From Paenibacillus sp. FSL R5-0345 (GTDB lineage: Bacteria > Bacillota > Bacilli > Paenibacillales > Paenibacillaceae): 64,000 nucleotides of DNA. Shown piece after piece: positions 33,364 to 42,069 of the stretch. The notes beneath the pieces were generated by a model that did not search any database, was not told the origin of the DNA, and saw only the letters and a list, made by a program, of their open reading frames with translations. The position numbers were made by a program, and so were the translations under genes. Numbering within the stretch: position 1 is the first letter of the stretch; every line of letters starts with the position of its first letter. The stretch is from assembly GCF_000758585.1 (NCBI RefSeq), contig NZ_CP009281.1:4774001-4838000 (forward strand), given 5' to 3'.

Positions 33364-33403
33364 AAAAAAAGACCCGTGAATGAACATAATCATTCACGGG
33401 TCT
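33364..33403 (-). terminator. Intrinsic terminator downstream of the AIM24 gene
   Basis: Minus strand AGACCCGTGAATG and CATTCACGGGTCT arms make a perfect 13-bp stem followed by seven T. It is 320 bp after the AIM24 stop codon and upstream of bceR, which it insulates. Confidence 0.8.
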
Positions 33404-33566
33404 CACTATATAGTTAGTTGCAGATACAGTAGCAGTGGGCATCGCAAAGTCGATAATAAAAACATCAAACGGCGATATCACATCGAACATAAGTAACCAA
33501 TGGTTTATTGAAGGAAACTGAACCGGAACGTTAAGGGTGTTAGGTTAGCTCGATTTGGAGGCTGGA

Positions 33567-33703
33567 TTTGCTCATATCCTGCAAATCTAGGGGATTTATA
33601 CTCCTCTTTTGCTCCATTTGGGCCAATTCAGACGAATCTGGGGGATTTATACACCTCTTTTGCCCCATTTGAGCCAAGTCGCACTATTCTGGGGCATCAC
33701 TCT
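33567..33703. repeat. Degenerate tandem intergenic repeat, about 40-51 bp units
   Basis: Three units starting TTTGCTC/TTTGCCC near 33568, 33608 and 33659. The first two contain GGGGGATTTATAC-type segments and the second and third CCATTTGxGCCAA. The block fills the DNA directly after the AIM24 gene; 33404-33566 shows nothing else recognisable. Confidence 0.7.
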
Positions 33704-33724
33704 ACCCATCAACCTCGGCCAATC

Positions 33725-34519
33725 CTATCTGCCATCCAGCAGATTACCAAGTCCCCCAAGCACGCTGCCTTCTTCTTTGCGTCCGTTGTTACCGGCTGCG
33801 GACAGAATGCGGTCAGCCATACGGCTGAATGGTAACGACTGCACCCACACCTTACCGGGACCGCGCAGCGTAGCAAAGAACAGGCCCTCGCCGCCGAATA
33901 GCGCGGTTTTGACCCCTTTTACAAACTCAATATTATAATCCACAGAAGACGTCATAGCGACTAGACAACCCGTGTCCAGCTTAAGCGTCTCTCCCGGTTG
34001 AAGTGTGCGTTCCATAACATAACCGCCAGAGTGTACGAATGCAAGGCCGTCACCCTCCAGTTTTTGCATAATAAAGCCTTCTCCGCCAAAAAAGCCCGTA
34101 CCCAGCTTACGCTGAAATTCAATACCGATCGAGACGCCCTTCGCCGCACAAAGGAATGAATCCTTTTGACAGATCACTTTTCCAGCGTATTGCTGAAGAT
34201 CAAGCGGGATGATTTTGCCTGGATATGGAGCAGCAAAAGTGACACTTTTTCTTCCATAAGAACCGCTGTGTGTAAATACGGTCATGAACAAGCTTTCCCC
34301 TGTCAACAGACGTTTGCCCGCACCCATCAGCTTACCCATCAGTCCGCTACCGCGCGTACCCCCACTACCATCACCAAAAATCGTCTCCATCGTAATTTCC
34401 TGATCCATCATCATGAAGCTTCCAGCTTCGGCAACTACACTCTCTCCGGGGTCTAGTTGTACCTCCACACACTGAATTTCCTCGCCCATAATGACATAAT
34501 CAATCTCGTGAGCACTCAT
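33725..34519 (-). CDS. AIM24-family protein
   Basis: A 264-residue TIGR00266/AIM24-type beta-helix protein. Family features are YVIMGEEIQCVEVQLDPGES, VVAEAGSFMMMDQ, a Gly-rich loop (GDGSGGTRGSGLMGKLMGAG) and LFGGEGLFFATLRGPGKVWVQSLPF. Cytoplasmic, no membrane segment. Function in bacteria unknown. Start ATG at 34519 follows AAGGAGGA; an upstream in-frame ATG at 34609 has none. It is followed by a block of repeats and a distant terminator. Confidence 0.88.
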   Translation of the reverse strand: MSAHEIDYVIMGEEIQCVEVQLDPGESVVAEAGSFMMMDQEITMETIFGDGSGGTRGSGLMGKLMGAGKRLLTGESLFMTVFTHSGSYGRKSVTFAAPYPGKIIPLDLQQYAGKVICQKDSFLCAAKGVSIGIEFQRKLGTGFFGGEGFIMQKLEGDGLAFVHSGGYVMERTLQPGETLKLDTGCLVAMTSSVDYNIEFVKGVKTALFGGEGLFFATLRGPGKVWVQSLPFSRMADRILSAAGNNGRKEEGSVLGGLGNLLDGR

Positions 34520-34636
34520 CCCGTAGTTCCTCCTTATTATTAAAGTCACGATGTGACTCTTCGAATGAAAATTAATACGTGCGTTGTGATTCACGGTTTC
34601 GCCAATCATGACTACCCATGTTATTTACCTATTTCC

Positions 34637-34885
34637 AGCAAAAAAGTCAACCAAAATTCTGGCTGACCTAAATCGTAGTATCCCCGAAAAATGCAGTTTA
34701 TACCAGCCGCCATCACGCATAAATTGTTTCTTTATCAGGCATATAAAAGAGTGATCACGCCAAAACGGCTACATCCAATATGATGAATACAGTACCTTCT
34801 TTGACTCCCACATCCACTGATCAGCAGCGACAAAATATCGTCTCCTCCACTCGCGCCGCCACTTCGCAGACTAATCCCCCATATG
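34637..34885 (-). pseudogene. Truncated duplicate of the YitT gene 3' region
   Basis: This stretch matches the 3' part and terminator of the YitT gene at 36208-36879. A shared hairpin (GTCAACC...GGCTGAC), the ATCGTAGTAT..CCCCGAAAAA spacer and the coding part for LRSGGASGGDDILSLLIS are all recognisable. An internal segment of about 100 bp is deleted, including most of the C-terminal coding end, and point and frame changes have accumulated. The 5' half is missing. It lies on the other side of trhO from the intact gene. Confidence 0.85.
34640..34668 (-). terminator. Terminator copy belonging to the YitT pseudogene
   Basis: Minus strand GTCAGCCA-gaatt-TTGGTTGAC followed by six T; it is the same hairpin as at 36131-36160. 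Confidence 0.65.
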
Positions 34886-35051
34886 CATGATGATTCAGAC
34901 ATATTCATTGCGCTGTTTTTCTTATTAATATCCAAGTTTTAACCATTACCGCTTCAAGAGTATCTTTTTCAAGTCTTGATAATATGTTACAATACTTTTT
35001 ATACTTAAACGTTTATTTAGTAGTCTAATTCTAATGATAAAGGTGAAAAGA

Positions 35052-35948
35052 ATGAAACCAAAATCGGAATATGCAATTCTGCTATACTATAAATTTGTAA
35101 AAGTGCCGGATGCAGAACAATTCGCTCAGGAGCATTTGGCTTACTGCAAAGAGCTTGACGTAAAAGGACGAATCCTCATCTCAGATGAGGGCATCAACGG
35201 GACACTGTCCGGAACGATTGCCCAAACCGAGCAATACATGAAGGATTTGCGCGCAAATCCGCTGTTTAGCGATATCGTCTTCAAGATCGATGAGGCTGAT
35301 GGTCATGCCTTCAAAAAGATCTTCGTTCGTTATAAAAAGGAACTCGTGACGTTCCGTGTCGAGGATGAACTGGACCCTAACGTGATCACCGGAGAGCATC
35401 TGGCGCCTAAAGATTTCTATGAAATGATGCAGCGCGATGATGTGGTAATTCTGGATGGTCGTACCGGCTACGAATTCGATCTTGGTCATTTCCGCGGTTC
35501 GATTCGCCCTGAAGTAGACAGCTTCAAAGAATTCCCAGACTGGATTCGCGAGAATATGAGCGAGCTAAAAGATAAACCAATCCTGACCTACTGTACCGGC
35601 GGAATCCGCTGCGAGAAATTAAGCGGGTTTATGATGAAGGAAGGCTTCCAGCAGGTGTACCAGCTGGATGGCGGCATAGTAACTTATGGTAAAGACCCTG
35701 AGGTACAGGGCCAACTGTTTGATGGAAAATGTTATGTCTTCGATGAGCGGATCTCCGTACAGATTAATCATACCGACGAGGATATCGTTGTTGGTCGTTG
35801 CCATCACTGCGGTCAGCCAGCTGACCAATTCATCAACTGCGCCAACGATGCTTGCCATCTACAGCATATTTGCTGTGAGGACTGTGAAACACAGCATAGT
35901 GGTCATTGCTCGGACGAATGCGAAGCTATCACGAATGCTGTGGGCTGA
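35052..35948 (+). CDS. trhO: tRNA uridine(34) hydroxylase TrhO (rhodanese-like)
   Basis: A 298-residue member of the UPF0176/YceA family, which makes 5-hydroxyuridine at the wobble base of tRNA. The N-terminal acylphosphatase-like domain has GRILISDEGINGTLSG. The rhodanese domain has ILDGRTGYEFDLGHFRG and the active-site Cys in TYCTGGIRCEK. The C-terminal tail is cysteine-rich (CHHCGQPADQFINCANDAC..CCEDC), probably zinc-binding. ATG at 35052 follows AAAGGTG. It stands alone between the YitT gene and its truncated copy, with its own terminator. Confidence 0.92.
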   Translation: MKPKSEYAILLYYKFVKVPDAEQFAQEHLAYCKELDVKGRILISDEGINGTLSGTIAQTEQYMKDLRANPLFSDIVFKIDEADGHAFKKIFVRYKKELVTFRVEDELDPNVITGEHLAPKDFYEMMQRDDVVILDGRTGYEFDLGHFRGSIRPEVDSFKEFPDWIRENMSELKDKPILTYCTGGIRCEKLSGFMMKEGFQQVYQLDGGIVTYGKDPEVQGQLFDGKCYVFDERISVQINHTDEDIVVGRCHHCGQPADQFINCANDACHLQHICCEDCETQHSGHCSDECEAITNAVG

Positions 35949-36022
35949 AATAAAAGGGGCAAGCTGGTCGCAAATGTTTCTACACGATTCAAAGATGAGC
36001 ACATAAGAGTCTTAAATTAACT

Positions 36023-36063
36023 AAAAGGTGGCGTACAGGATTTTCACTGTACGCCACCTTTTG
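36023..36063 (+). terminator. Intrinsic terminator after trhO
   Basis: AAAAGGTGGCGTACAG and CTGTACGCCACCTTTT are perfect 16-bp arms; symmetrical, so it may act in both directions. Confidence 0.85.
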
Positions 36064-36130
36064 TTATGAGCGAAACGTCCGAGCAATGCCTGAGAGCTGC
36101 AACCCCTTTAAATTACGTCACTTATCCAAC

Positions 36131-36160
36131 AAAAAAAGTCAACCAGAAATTCTGGCTGAC
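36131..36160 (-). terminator. Intrinsic terminator after the YitT gene
   Basis: Minus strand GTCAGCCAGAATTTCTGGTTGAC hairpin is followed by seven T, about 50 bp after the stop codon. Confidence 0.85.
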
Positions 36161-36207
36161 CTTAATCGTAGTATATCCCCGAAAAAAGCTGTTTATACCA
36201 ACCTTCT

Positions 36208-36879
36208 TCACATTACTGTTCCATCATGCGGCTTGCGCATCGTAGACTGAATCTTTGGCGCCTTCACTAACTTTGGTTTGCCTAAAGAGGTTGTAAAAGT
36301 GATCACATAGCCAGCTACGACTACCGCCATCACGGTATACATTGTTTCCTTAACAGGCATATAAAAGAGTGATAATGCCAGAACGATGACATCCAACATG
36401 ATGAATACTGTACCTACTTTAATTCCCTTCCATTCACTGATCAGCAGCGACAAAATATCGTCTCCACCACTTGCGCCGCCGCTTCGCAGAATAATTCCCG
36501 CGCCTAAACCTGTCAGTACGCCAGACAAAAGGGCTGCTAATGCCAAATTGCCCTGCAAGTTAATGACCAAATCGGAATAACGTTCCATGAGTCCGTAAAA
36601 GATTGTAAAAGCTCCTACAGAAACAAAGGTGTTGCACACGAACGCTTTCCCTTTGAACATCCATGCAATCAAGAGTACTGGAACGTCTAGAAGCAGAGTT
36701 GAAATTGAAGGTGAAATTCCTAATACATATTTGCCGAGTAGCGATAATCCTACGAATCCGCCCTCAGACAAATGGTTCTGAAAATTGATGTGATAATAAG
36801 CAAATGCAAGCAAAAATGTTCCAAACAAAATGACTGTCAACCGGAGCAGTACATTCACTCCGTAATTGTGGTTCCTCAT
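36208..36879 (-). CDS. YitT-family membrane protein
   Basis: A 223-residue membrane protein with about five hydrophobic segments. Family marks are GGFVGLSLLGKYVLGIS, GLGAGIILRSGGASGGDDIL and VIVLALSLFYMPVKETMYTVMAV. Most YitT proteins carry a C-terminal DUF2179 domain of about 80 residues; here the protein ends soon after the last membrane segment, so it is the short form. Function unknown. A damaged copy of its 3' half lies at 34637-34885. Confidence 0.83.
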   Translation of the reverse strand: MRNHNYGVNVLLRLTVILFGTFLLAFAYYHINFQNHLSEGGFVGLSLLGKYVLGISPSISTLLLDVPVLLIAWMFKGKAFVCNTFVSVGAFTIFYGLMERYSDLVINLQGNLALAALLSGVLTGLGAGIILRSGGASGGDDILSLLISEWKGIKVGTVFIMLDVIVLALSLFYMPVKETMYTVMAVVVAGYVITFTTSLGKPKLVKAPKIQSTMRKPHDGTVM

Positions 36880-37194
36880 ACAGGTCTCCCCTTATCGTAT
36901 ATGGCGGCTAAACGTCCCACCAACCTCTACGACGGGTAAAACCGGAGGTGTTGCTCCTTCGCATATATATACTCCTTCCCCTCGCAGAGGCGGTTCGTCG
37001 AGTAACAACGGTTCACGCACCTTCTACAGGGAAGCTAAGTATAAGACAGATCATAACGTTTCCAAATCGTCCTTTGGGGAATCGTCCTTCGGGGACACAT
37101 GGTATCCTGATCCTTTCTCTAATTTAATAAGTTCTGAATACATTATACCACGGAGATCCCCCACTCTAAACACTTTGCTATAAAAAAGCAGGAG
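36880..37194. other. Intergenic region with a short tandem repeat
   Basis: No gene recognised. It contains a 15-16 bp tandem pair (TCGTCCTTTGGGGAA and TCGTCCTTCGGGGACA, about 37068-37098) and presumably the YitT promoter. A 105-codon plus-strand frame here has no ribosome site or recognisable domain. Confidence 0.5.
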
Positions 37195-37695
37195 TCACTC
37201 TACACTCCGTAGCAATCGATTGATTGTTTCACGCCTCACACCGATCAATTGTCCTATTTCTTCCTGTGTCAATAACTCTGTTAGCATTGCGCCATGTGAG
37301 TAGTCATTGAACCATCGGGTAAGCAATTCCAGGCGTTCTGCAGGGGTACCTACGGTAAGGTGATCCAGGCGTGTCTGCATAAATCGCACCTTCTCTTGGA
37401 GCAGCCTGGCGATTTCCATCGCTTGACCCGGATCTTCACTTAACTGTTGATACCATGCCGCTGAAGGGACTGCCTCCACCTCGCTCTTCATCATCGCAAC
37501 TGCTGTTCCATGCGCCTCCTTTGGCGAAATGAGTGAATGATGGGGAACCATCTCTCCGGGATACAAGATGTTAAACAGCACCATGTTCCCATTTTCATGA
37601 AGTCTTGTTACCTTGAACAGCCCACTTTTCACCTTGTATAAGAATTCGCAGCTGTCCCCTTGACGGAACAAGACTTCCCCCTTATGCAGTATCAT
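37195..37695 (-). CDS. Short Crp/Fnr-family regulator
   Basis: A 166-residue regulator, shorter than the usual 210-230. The cyclic-nucleotide-like barrel (LHKGEVLFRQGDSCEFLYKVKSGLFKV) begins near the first residue, so the normal N-terminal helix is missing. The dimer helix and a winged-helix motif (LTQEEIGQLIGVRRETINRLLRS) follow, and the protein ends directly after the recognition helix. No cluster cysteines are present, so it is not an Fnr. ATG follows AGCGAGCGAG-type sequence. Target unknown. Confidence 0.8.
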   Translation of the reverse strand: MILHKGEVLFRQGDSCEFLYKVKSGLFKVTRLHENGNMVLFNILYPGEMVPHHSLISPKEAHGTAVAMMKSEVEAVPSAAWYQQLSEDPGQAMEIARLLQEKVRFMQTRLDHLTVGTPAERLELLTRWFNDYSHGAMLTELLTQEEIGQLIGVRRETINRLLRSVE

Positions 37696-37805
37696 CTCGC
37701 TCGCTCCTTTGCCCTCTTGTTATATATATTTTCAATTATACAAAAATAAACCCCATGTAAGGAGATTATTCTCGCAAGGGTTGAGGGAAATACGCGGTCA
37801 AGTTA

Positions 37806-37857
37806 AGAAACGCCTTCAGCGTCCTCTCAGGGAAGATGATCGTTTCTGCGAAAAAAG
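37806..37857. repeat. Dispersed intergenic hairpin repeat, diverged copy C
   Basis: GAAACGCCTTCAGCGTCC ... GATCGTTTCTGCGA aligns with copies A (9422) and B (26933). Outer arms read GAAACG/CGTTTC here instead of AAACGC/GCGTTT, so pairing is kept while the sequence differs. Confidence 0.6.
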
Positions 37858-37897
37858 AGGGGTAGTTTTTAGAGTAAACATACAAATTCTTATATTC

Positions 37898-37944
37898 AAA
37901 AAAACTGCCGAGCACCAGAAGAAGCGTCCGGCACCCAGCAGTTC
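37898..37944 (-). terminator. Intrinsic terminator after fruA
   Basis: Minus strand AACTGCTGGGTGCCGGA pairs with CTGGTGCTCGGCAGTT over about 17 bp including G-U pairs, then seven T. Confidence 0.8.
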
Positions 37945-37959
37945 AAATTACTTATTTTA

Positions 37960-39888
37960 TTATTTTGCCTCAAGAGGTTTCTTCCATAATCCTAGCATTA
38001 ATCCGGAAATAACAGATCCGACCAGAACAGCCAACAGGAACAACAATGCGTGGCTCGAAAGTGCGGCTACAAAGATCCCGCCATGCGGTGCTGGGACGTT
38101 GATATTCCAAAACTGAGTGAGACCACCAGCTACGGCTGAACCTAGGATACAAGAGGTCAGAACACGCAATGGATCGGCAGCGGCGAATGGAATCGCCCCT
38201 TCTGTAATGAACGATAAGCCCAATACATAGTTTGTTAACCCTGATTTACGTTCTGATTCTGTAAATTTATTCTTGAAGAAGGTAGTAGCAAGCGCTATTG
38301 CAAGTGGAGGAACCATACCGCCTGCCATTACAGCTGCCATCATGAATCCGTTAGTATTTCCACTGGTAGTGAATACCCCGATGGCAAAAGTGTAGGCCGC
38401 TTTATTGAAAGGACCTCCCATATCAATAGCCATCATGCCACCAAGAACGAGACCCAGAATTACTGCATTAACGGTTCCAAGATCGTTAAGCCAATTAATG
38501 AGCCCTACGTTCATCCAGCTAAAGATCGGATCGAACAGGTAATACATCAATCCACCGGTAATCAATAGACCAAATACCGGATATAACAGAATTGGCTTTA
38601 ATCCGTCGAGCGTTTTTGGCAGACCTGCAAACACCTTGCGCAGACCGATAACAACATAACCAGCCAAGAAACCTGCAGCCAGACCGCCGAGGAATCCAGC
38701 ATTGGAATTCAAGGCCATGTAACCGCCAACCATACCCGGCATCAGGGCTGGACGATCACCAATACTAATCGCAATAAATCCTGCAAGGACAGGAATTAGG
38801 AAATGGAAGGCACCATCGCCGCCGCCAATCGTCTGCAGTAACTGGAATAGTGGATGATCCTCTCCGCCGACTTGTTCAATCAGGAAGGAGATCGCCAGCA
38901 GAATACCACCACCGACTACAAACGGCAGCATGTGGGAGATACCGTTCATCAAGTCCTTATATATTTTACTGCCGATACTACCTGACTTCTCTTTTGATTC
39001 TCCCTCATTGCCACTGCGGCCTTCATTATGGTAGATCGGTGCATCGCCGTTCATTGCTTTGCGAATAAGTTCTTCCGATTTACGAATACCGTCACTAACC
39101 GGTCTCTGCAGCACAGGCTTACCATCGAAGCGAGCCATTTCCACCTGTTTATCCGCTGCGACAATTACACCACTTGCACGCCGAATTTCATCGGCTGTTA
39201 AGACGTTCTTGGCTCCCTCAGAACCATTCGTTTCTACACGGATATTAACTCCCATTTCCAGAGCCTTCTTCTTGAGCGCATCTTCAGCCATAAAGGTATG
39301 CGCAATTCCGGTAGGACAAGCTGTAACAGCTACGACGAATGCTTGGGAATCCGGGTTGCCGATAATTAGCTTTTCAGGTTCTGACTTCTTAACAGCTTCA
39401 GCAGCTTCGCTCTCTTTCTCCTTGGCTTCTCCTTCCGCCTGCTTCGCATCGAACAAGGCGGATACCTCAGCTGGCGTTCGGGTATTCATCAGCTGTTCAA
39501 TGAATTCACTATCGATCAACAGTCTGGACAGCGAGGCCAATGTACGAAGATGCATGTTGCCCGCTCCTTCTGGGGCGGCAATCATAAAGAAAATCCGAGC
39601 CGGCTCATCATCAAGCGATTCGAATTCGACGCCTGTCGCACTCTTGGCAAACACAACTGTCGCTTCATTCACCGCTTTAGTCTTAGCATGTGGCATTGCG
39701 ATACCGCCACCAATCCCAGTACTGGATTGCTCTTCACGCTTCAGAATCATCTCTTTAAATAGAACAGGATCATTGATACGACCACTTGCGGCAAGACTGG
39801 CAATCAATTCATCAATTGCCCCTTCTTTAGTGGTTGCTTTTAAATCCATAATCATTGTATCTTTTATCATTAAATCCGTAATTTTCAT
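37960..39888 (-). CDS. fruA: Fructose-specific PTS enzyme IIABC
   Basis: A 642-residue phosphotransferase permease that imports fructose as fructose 1-phosphate. Domain IIA at the N-terminus has GGGIAMPHAKT with the phospho-His. IIB from about residue 165 has the phospho-Cys in TACPTGIAHTFMAEDALKKKA. IIC from about 310 has multiple membrane segments and the GPFNKAAYTF and LSFITEGAIPFAA motifs. An Ala/Glu/Lys-rich linker joins IIA and IIB. ATG at 39888 follows GGGAG; the TTG at 39897 is less likely. Last gene of fruR-fruK-fruA. Confidence 0.94.
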   Translation of the reverse strand: MKITDLMIKDTMIMDLKATTKEGAIDELIASLAASGRINDPVLFKEMILKREEQSSTGIGGGIAMPHAKTKAVNEATVVFAKSATGVEFESLDDEPARIFFMIAAPEGAGNMHLRTLASLSRLLIDSEFIEQLMNTRTPAEVSALFDAKQAEGEAKEKESEAAEAVKKSEPEKLIIGNPDSQAFVVAVTACPTGIAHTFMAEDALKKKALEMGVNIRVETNGSEGAKNVLTADEIRRASGVIVAADKQVEMARFDGKPVLQRPVSDGIRKSEELIRKAMNGDAPIYHNEGRSGNEGESKEKSGSIGSKIYKDLMNGISHMLPFVVGGGILLAISFLIEQVGGEDHPLFQLLQTIGGGDGAFHFLIPVLAGFIAISIGDRPALMPGMVGGYMALNSNAGFLGGLAAGFLAGYVVIGLRKVFAGLPKTLDGLKPILLYPVFGLLITGGLMYYLFDPIFSWMNVGLINWLNDLGTVNAVILGLVLGGMMAIDMGGPFNKAAYTFAIGVFTTSGNTNGFMMAAVMAGGMVPPLAIALATTFFKNKFTESERKSGLTNYVLGLSFITEGAIPFAAADPLRVLTSCILGSAVAGGLTQFWNINVPAPHGGIFVAALSSHALLFLLAVLVGSVISGLMLGLWKKPLEAK

Positions 39889-39926
39889 GTCTTCCAACTC
39901 CCTTGAGTACTTTGAATGCTGTTAGC

Positions 39927-40838
39927 TTACACTTCTGAGATGTCGATCAGCGGTCTAAGTTTCTCGATAAATTCTCTATTTGCCAGGTCATCTGAGAACG
40001 CCGTTGCACTTCCTGAGGCAACACCTGCTCGGAACGCCTCCATCAAATCTCCAGTCAAGGATAATGTACCTACGAATCCAGCGATCATGGAGTCCCCTGC
40101 GCCCACAGAATTCTTTACTGTTCCTTTTGGAGCATTGGCGTGGTATACCCCCTGATCCGTTATGAATAAGGCACCTTCACCCGCCATTGAAACCAACACA
40201 TGCTTCGCGCCTGCTTCCAGCAGCTTACGTCCATAAGTAATGATTTCTTCCTTAGTCTGTATCGTAACGCCGAATAGCTCTGCAAGCTCATGATGATTGG
40301 GCTTAACGAGCAACGGCTGATGAGGGAGTGCCATTGTCAGCGCTGACCCTGTAGTATCAATTACAAATTCGGCCCTTCTCTGCTTGCATACAGATATCAA
40401 CTTGTCATAGAAATCTGCGCCAAGCGATGGGGGAACACTTCCCGACAAGATCACAACATCAGCCTCGTTCAAAGCGGATAGCTTCTGCAACAGCGCATCA
40501 GCCTCCGTATCATTGATGACAGGCCCTGCACCGTTAATCTCTGTCTCTTCTCCATGCTTAAGTTTGATATTAATTCGGGTATCATCAGAAACAAATACGA
40601 AATCACTAGAAATTGATTCTTTCCGCAACCATTCCTCAATATATCGCCCGGTGAATCCACCAAGGAAGCCTATAGCCTTATTCTGAACCTCAAGCTGATT
40701 TAACACGCGGGACACGTTAATCCCTTTACCACCGGGAAGCTTCAAATCACGTTTCATCCGGTTCAAATCACCTAGTCTCAAATCTTCAACTTCCACGATG
40801 TAATCAATGGAAGGATTTAGCGTTACTGTATAGATCAT
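39927..40838 (-). CDS. fruK: 1-phosphofructokinase
   Basis: A 303-residue PfkB-family kinase that phosphorylates fructose 1-phosphate to fructose 1,6-bisphosphate. N-terminal signature LPGGKGINVSRVLNQL, and the catalytic GAGDSMIAGFVG with the base Asp. Placed between fruR and fruA (38 bp before fruA), it completes fructose uptake and entry into glycolysis. Expected to be repressed by FruR and induced by fructose 1-phosphate. Confidence 0.94.
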   Translation of the reverse strand: MIYTVTLNPSIDYIVEVEDLRLGDLNRMKRDLKLPGGKGINVSRVLNQLEVQNKAIGFLGGFTGRYIEEWLRKESISSDFVFVSDDTRINIKLKHGEETEINGAGPVINDTEADALLQKLSALNEADVVILSGSVPPSLGADFYDKLISVCKQRRAEFVIDTTGSALTMALPHQPLLVKPNHHELAELFGVTIQTKEEIITYGRKLLEAGAKHVLVSMAGEGALFITDQGVYHANAPKGTVKNSVGAGDSMIAGFVGTLSLTGDLMEAFRAGVASGSATAFSDDLANREFIEKLRPLIDISEV

Positions 40839-40986
40839 TGTTATCCCTCAATTATTTTGGTTTTCTAAGCCATTAGATTACCGCTTGAACATGCGGCAAA
40901 TGTAATTTCTCCAAACGATCTTACGATGATTCCTTACCACTCAAATTAAGGCAGTTTCTATCCATAAAAATATCATCTGTCTAGGG

Positions 40987-41751
40987 TCATACCAGAGAGA
41001 CGTCAACGCCCATTTGCGTGAGCTCACGGATGAACTTGTCAGATGCACCAGAATCAATAATGCAGTGGTCCATTTCCATCACATCGGCAACCTTGCAGAA
41101 GGATACCTGACCCAGTTTGCTATGATCAGCGAGCAGAATCACTTGCTTCGCAACCGAGATCATTTTGCGCTTAGTCGCAGCCTCAAGCATATTTGGAGTC
41201 GTGATGCCTTCTCGTAGGTCCAATCCGTTAGTTGCAAGAAAGGTTTTATCCACTCGCACCATTTCTAAAGAACGTTCTGTCATCGGTCCTACAAAAGCCA
41301 GTGTATCGGGCCGCAGCATACCACCTGTAATCGAAACTTCTATATTCCGGCAATCCCTCAACTCATTGAGCGCCATGATTGAATTCGTAATCACCTTGAT
41401 ATTAGAAAAAGTCTTTAATTCTTTGGCAATCTGCAGCGTTGTTGTTCCAGCATCCAGCAGAATAGCATCGCCTTCCTCAATCATCTCTACAGCCTTGCGT
41501 GCAATCCTCTGCTTCTCATCCAACAAGCGATCTTCTTTATCTGGATAGGACGCCTCAAAGTTGACACTCTGCAGGGAAACTGCCCCGCCATGTGTTCGTT
41601 TCAACAACTTAGCTTCTTCAAGCTCTTTCAGGTCACGGCGTACAGTGGATTCGGATACACCCAGTTCCTGACTTAGCTCTTGTACCGAAGCTCTTGAATT
41701 CTTTTCCACAAAAAGCACGATTCTTTGTTTTCTCTCTTCCTCAAACAACAT
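40987..41751 (-). CDS. fruR: DeoR-family repressor of the fructose operon
   Basis: A 254-residue DeoR-type regulator. The N-terminal helix-turn-helix (VQELSQELGVSESTVRRDLKELE) is followed by a sugar-phosphate sensor domain with LLDAGTTTLQIA, ITNSIMALNEL and LADHSKLGQ. First gene of the fru operon, 148 bp upstream of fruK. ATG at 41751 follows AAAGGAG. The upstream DNA holds 10-bp phased repeats (41819-41879) that are the natural candidate operator, and a cre-like site. Confidence 0.9.
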   Translation of the reverse strand: MLFEEERKQRIVLFVEKNSRASVQELSQELGVSESTVRRDLKELEEAKLLKRTHGGAVSLQSVNFEASYPDKEDRLLDEKQRIARKAVEMIEEGDAILLDAGTTTLQIAKELKTFSNIKVITNSIMALNELRDCRNIEVSITGGMLRPDTLAFVGPMTERSLEMVRVDKTFLATNGLDLREGITTPNMLEAATKRKMISVAKQVILLADHSKLGQVSFCKVADVMEMDHCIIDSGASDKFIRELTQMGVDVSLV

Positions 41752-41818
41752 CGTGGTTCGCTCCTTTAAGTTACAGCGCCATCCCATCTATAAATTGCGC
41801 TTATCTTTGGAAATTCAT

Positions 41819-41879
41819 GATCATTAATTGATTATTTATGACTGTTATTGATCGTTTGTGCTCGTTTATGATTTTAACA
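41819..41879. promoter_or_regulatory. 10-bp phased repeat array, candidate FruR operator
   Basis: Six consecutive degenerate units on the plus strand: GATCATTAATT, GATTATTTAT, GACTGTTATT, GATCGTTTGT, GCTCGTTTAT, GATTTTAACA. The period is one helical turn (10 bp, one unit 11 bp), so each unit presents the same face. The array lies 68 bp upstream of fruR. Confidence 0.65.
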
Positions 41880-41893
41880 GCGTTTTCATCATC

Positions 41894-41910
41894 TGTAAAG
41901 CGCTTTAACA
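41894..41910. promoter_or_regulatory. cre-like CcpA site upstream of the fru operon
   Basis: TGTAAAGCGCTTTAACA contains the perfect palindromic core AAAGCGCTTT of cre sites, with flanking TG and CA slightly displaced. It adjoins the FruR repeat array, consistent with catabolite control. Confidence 0.6.
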
Positions 41911-42069
41911 TTAAAAATGACACTCTAACAAAATGTAATAAATGGATTGATCTCAGCTTATCTCCAAGGTTGGATAGCCCCCTCAGAAAATTAGATACCA
42001 GTCGCCTATCTCCTTAACGGTCTTTAAATCATATTAATATTACATATAGGGAAAAGCGGGTGATCAGAA

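Noticed and set aside
33360..33490. Minus-strand frame of about 42 codons running into the terminator at 33364-33403
   Set aside because: No Shine-Dalgarno sequence precedes the ATG, and the peptide matches no family I recognise.
33251..33703. Considered whether the tandem repeats are a CRISPR array
   Set aside because: Units are contiguous and degenerate, with no unique spacers of constant length and no cas genes nearby.
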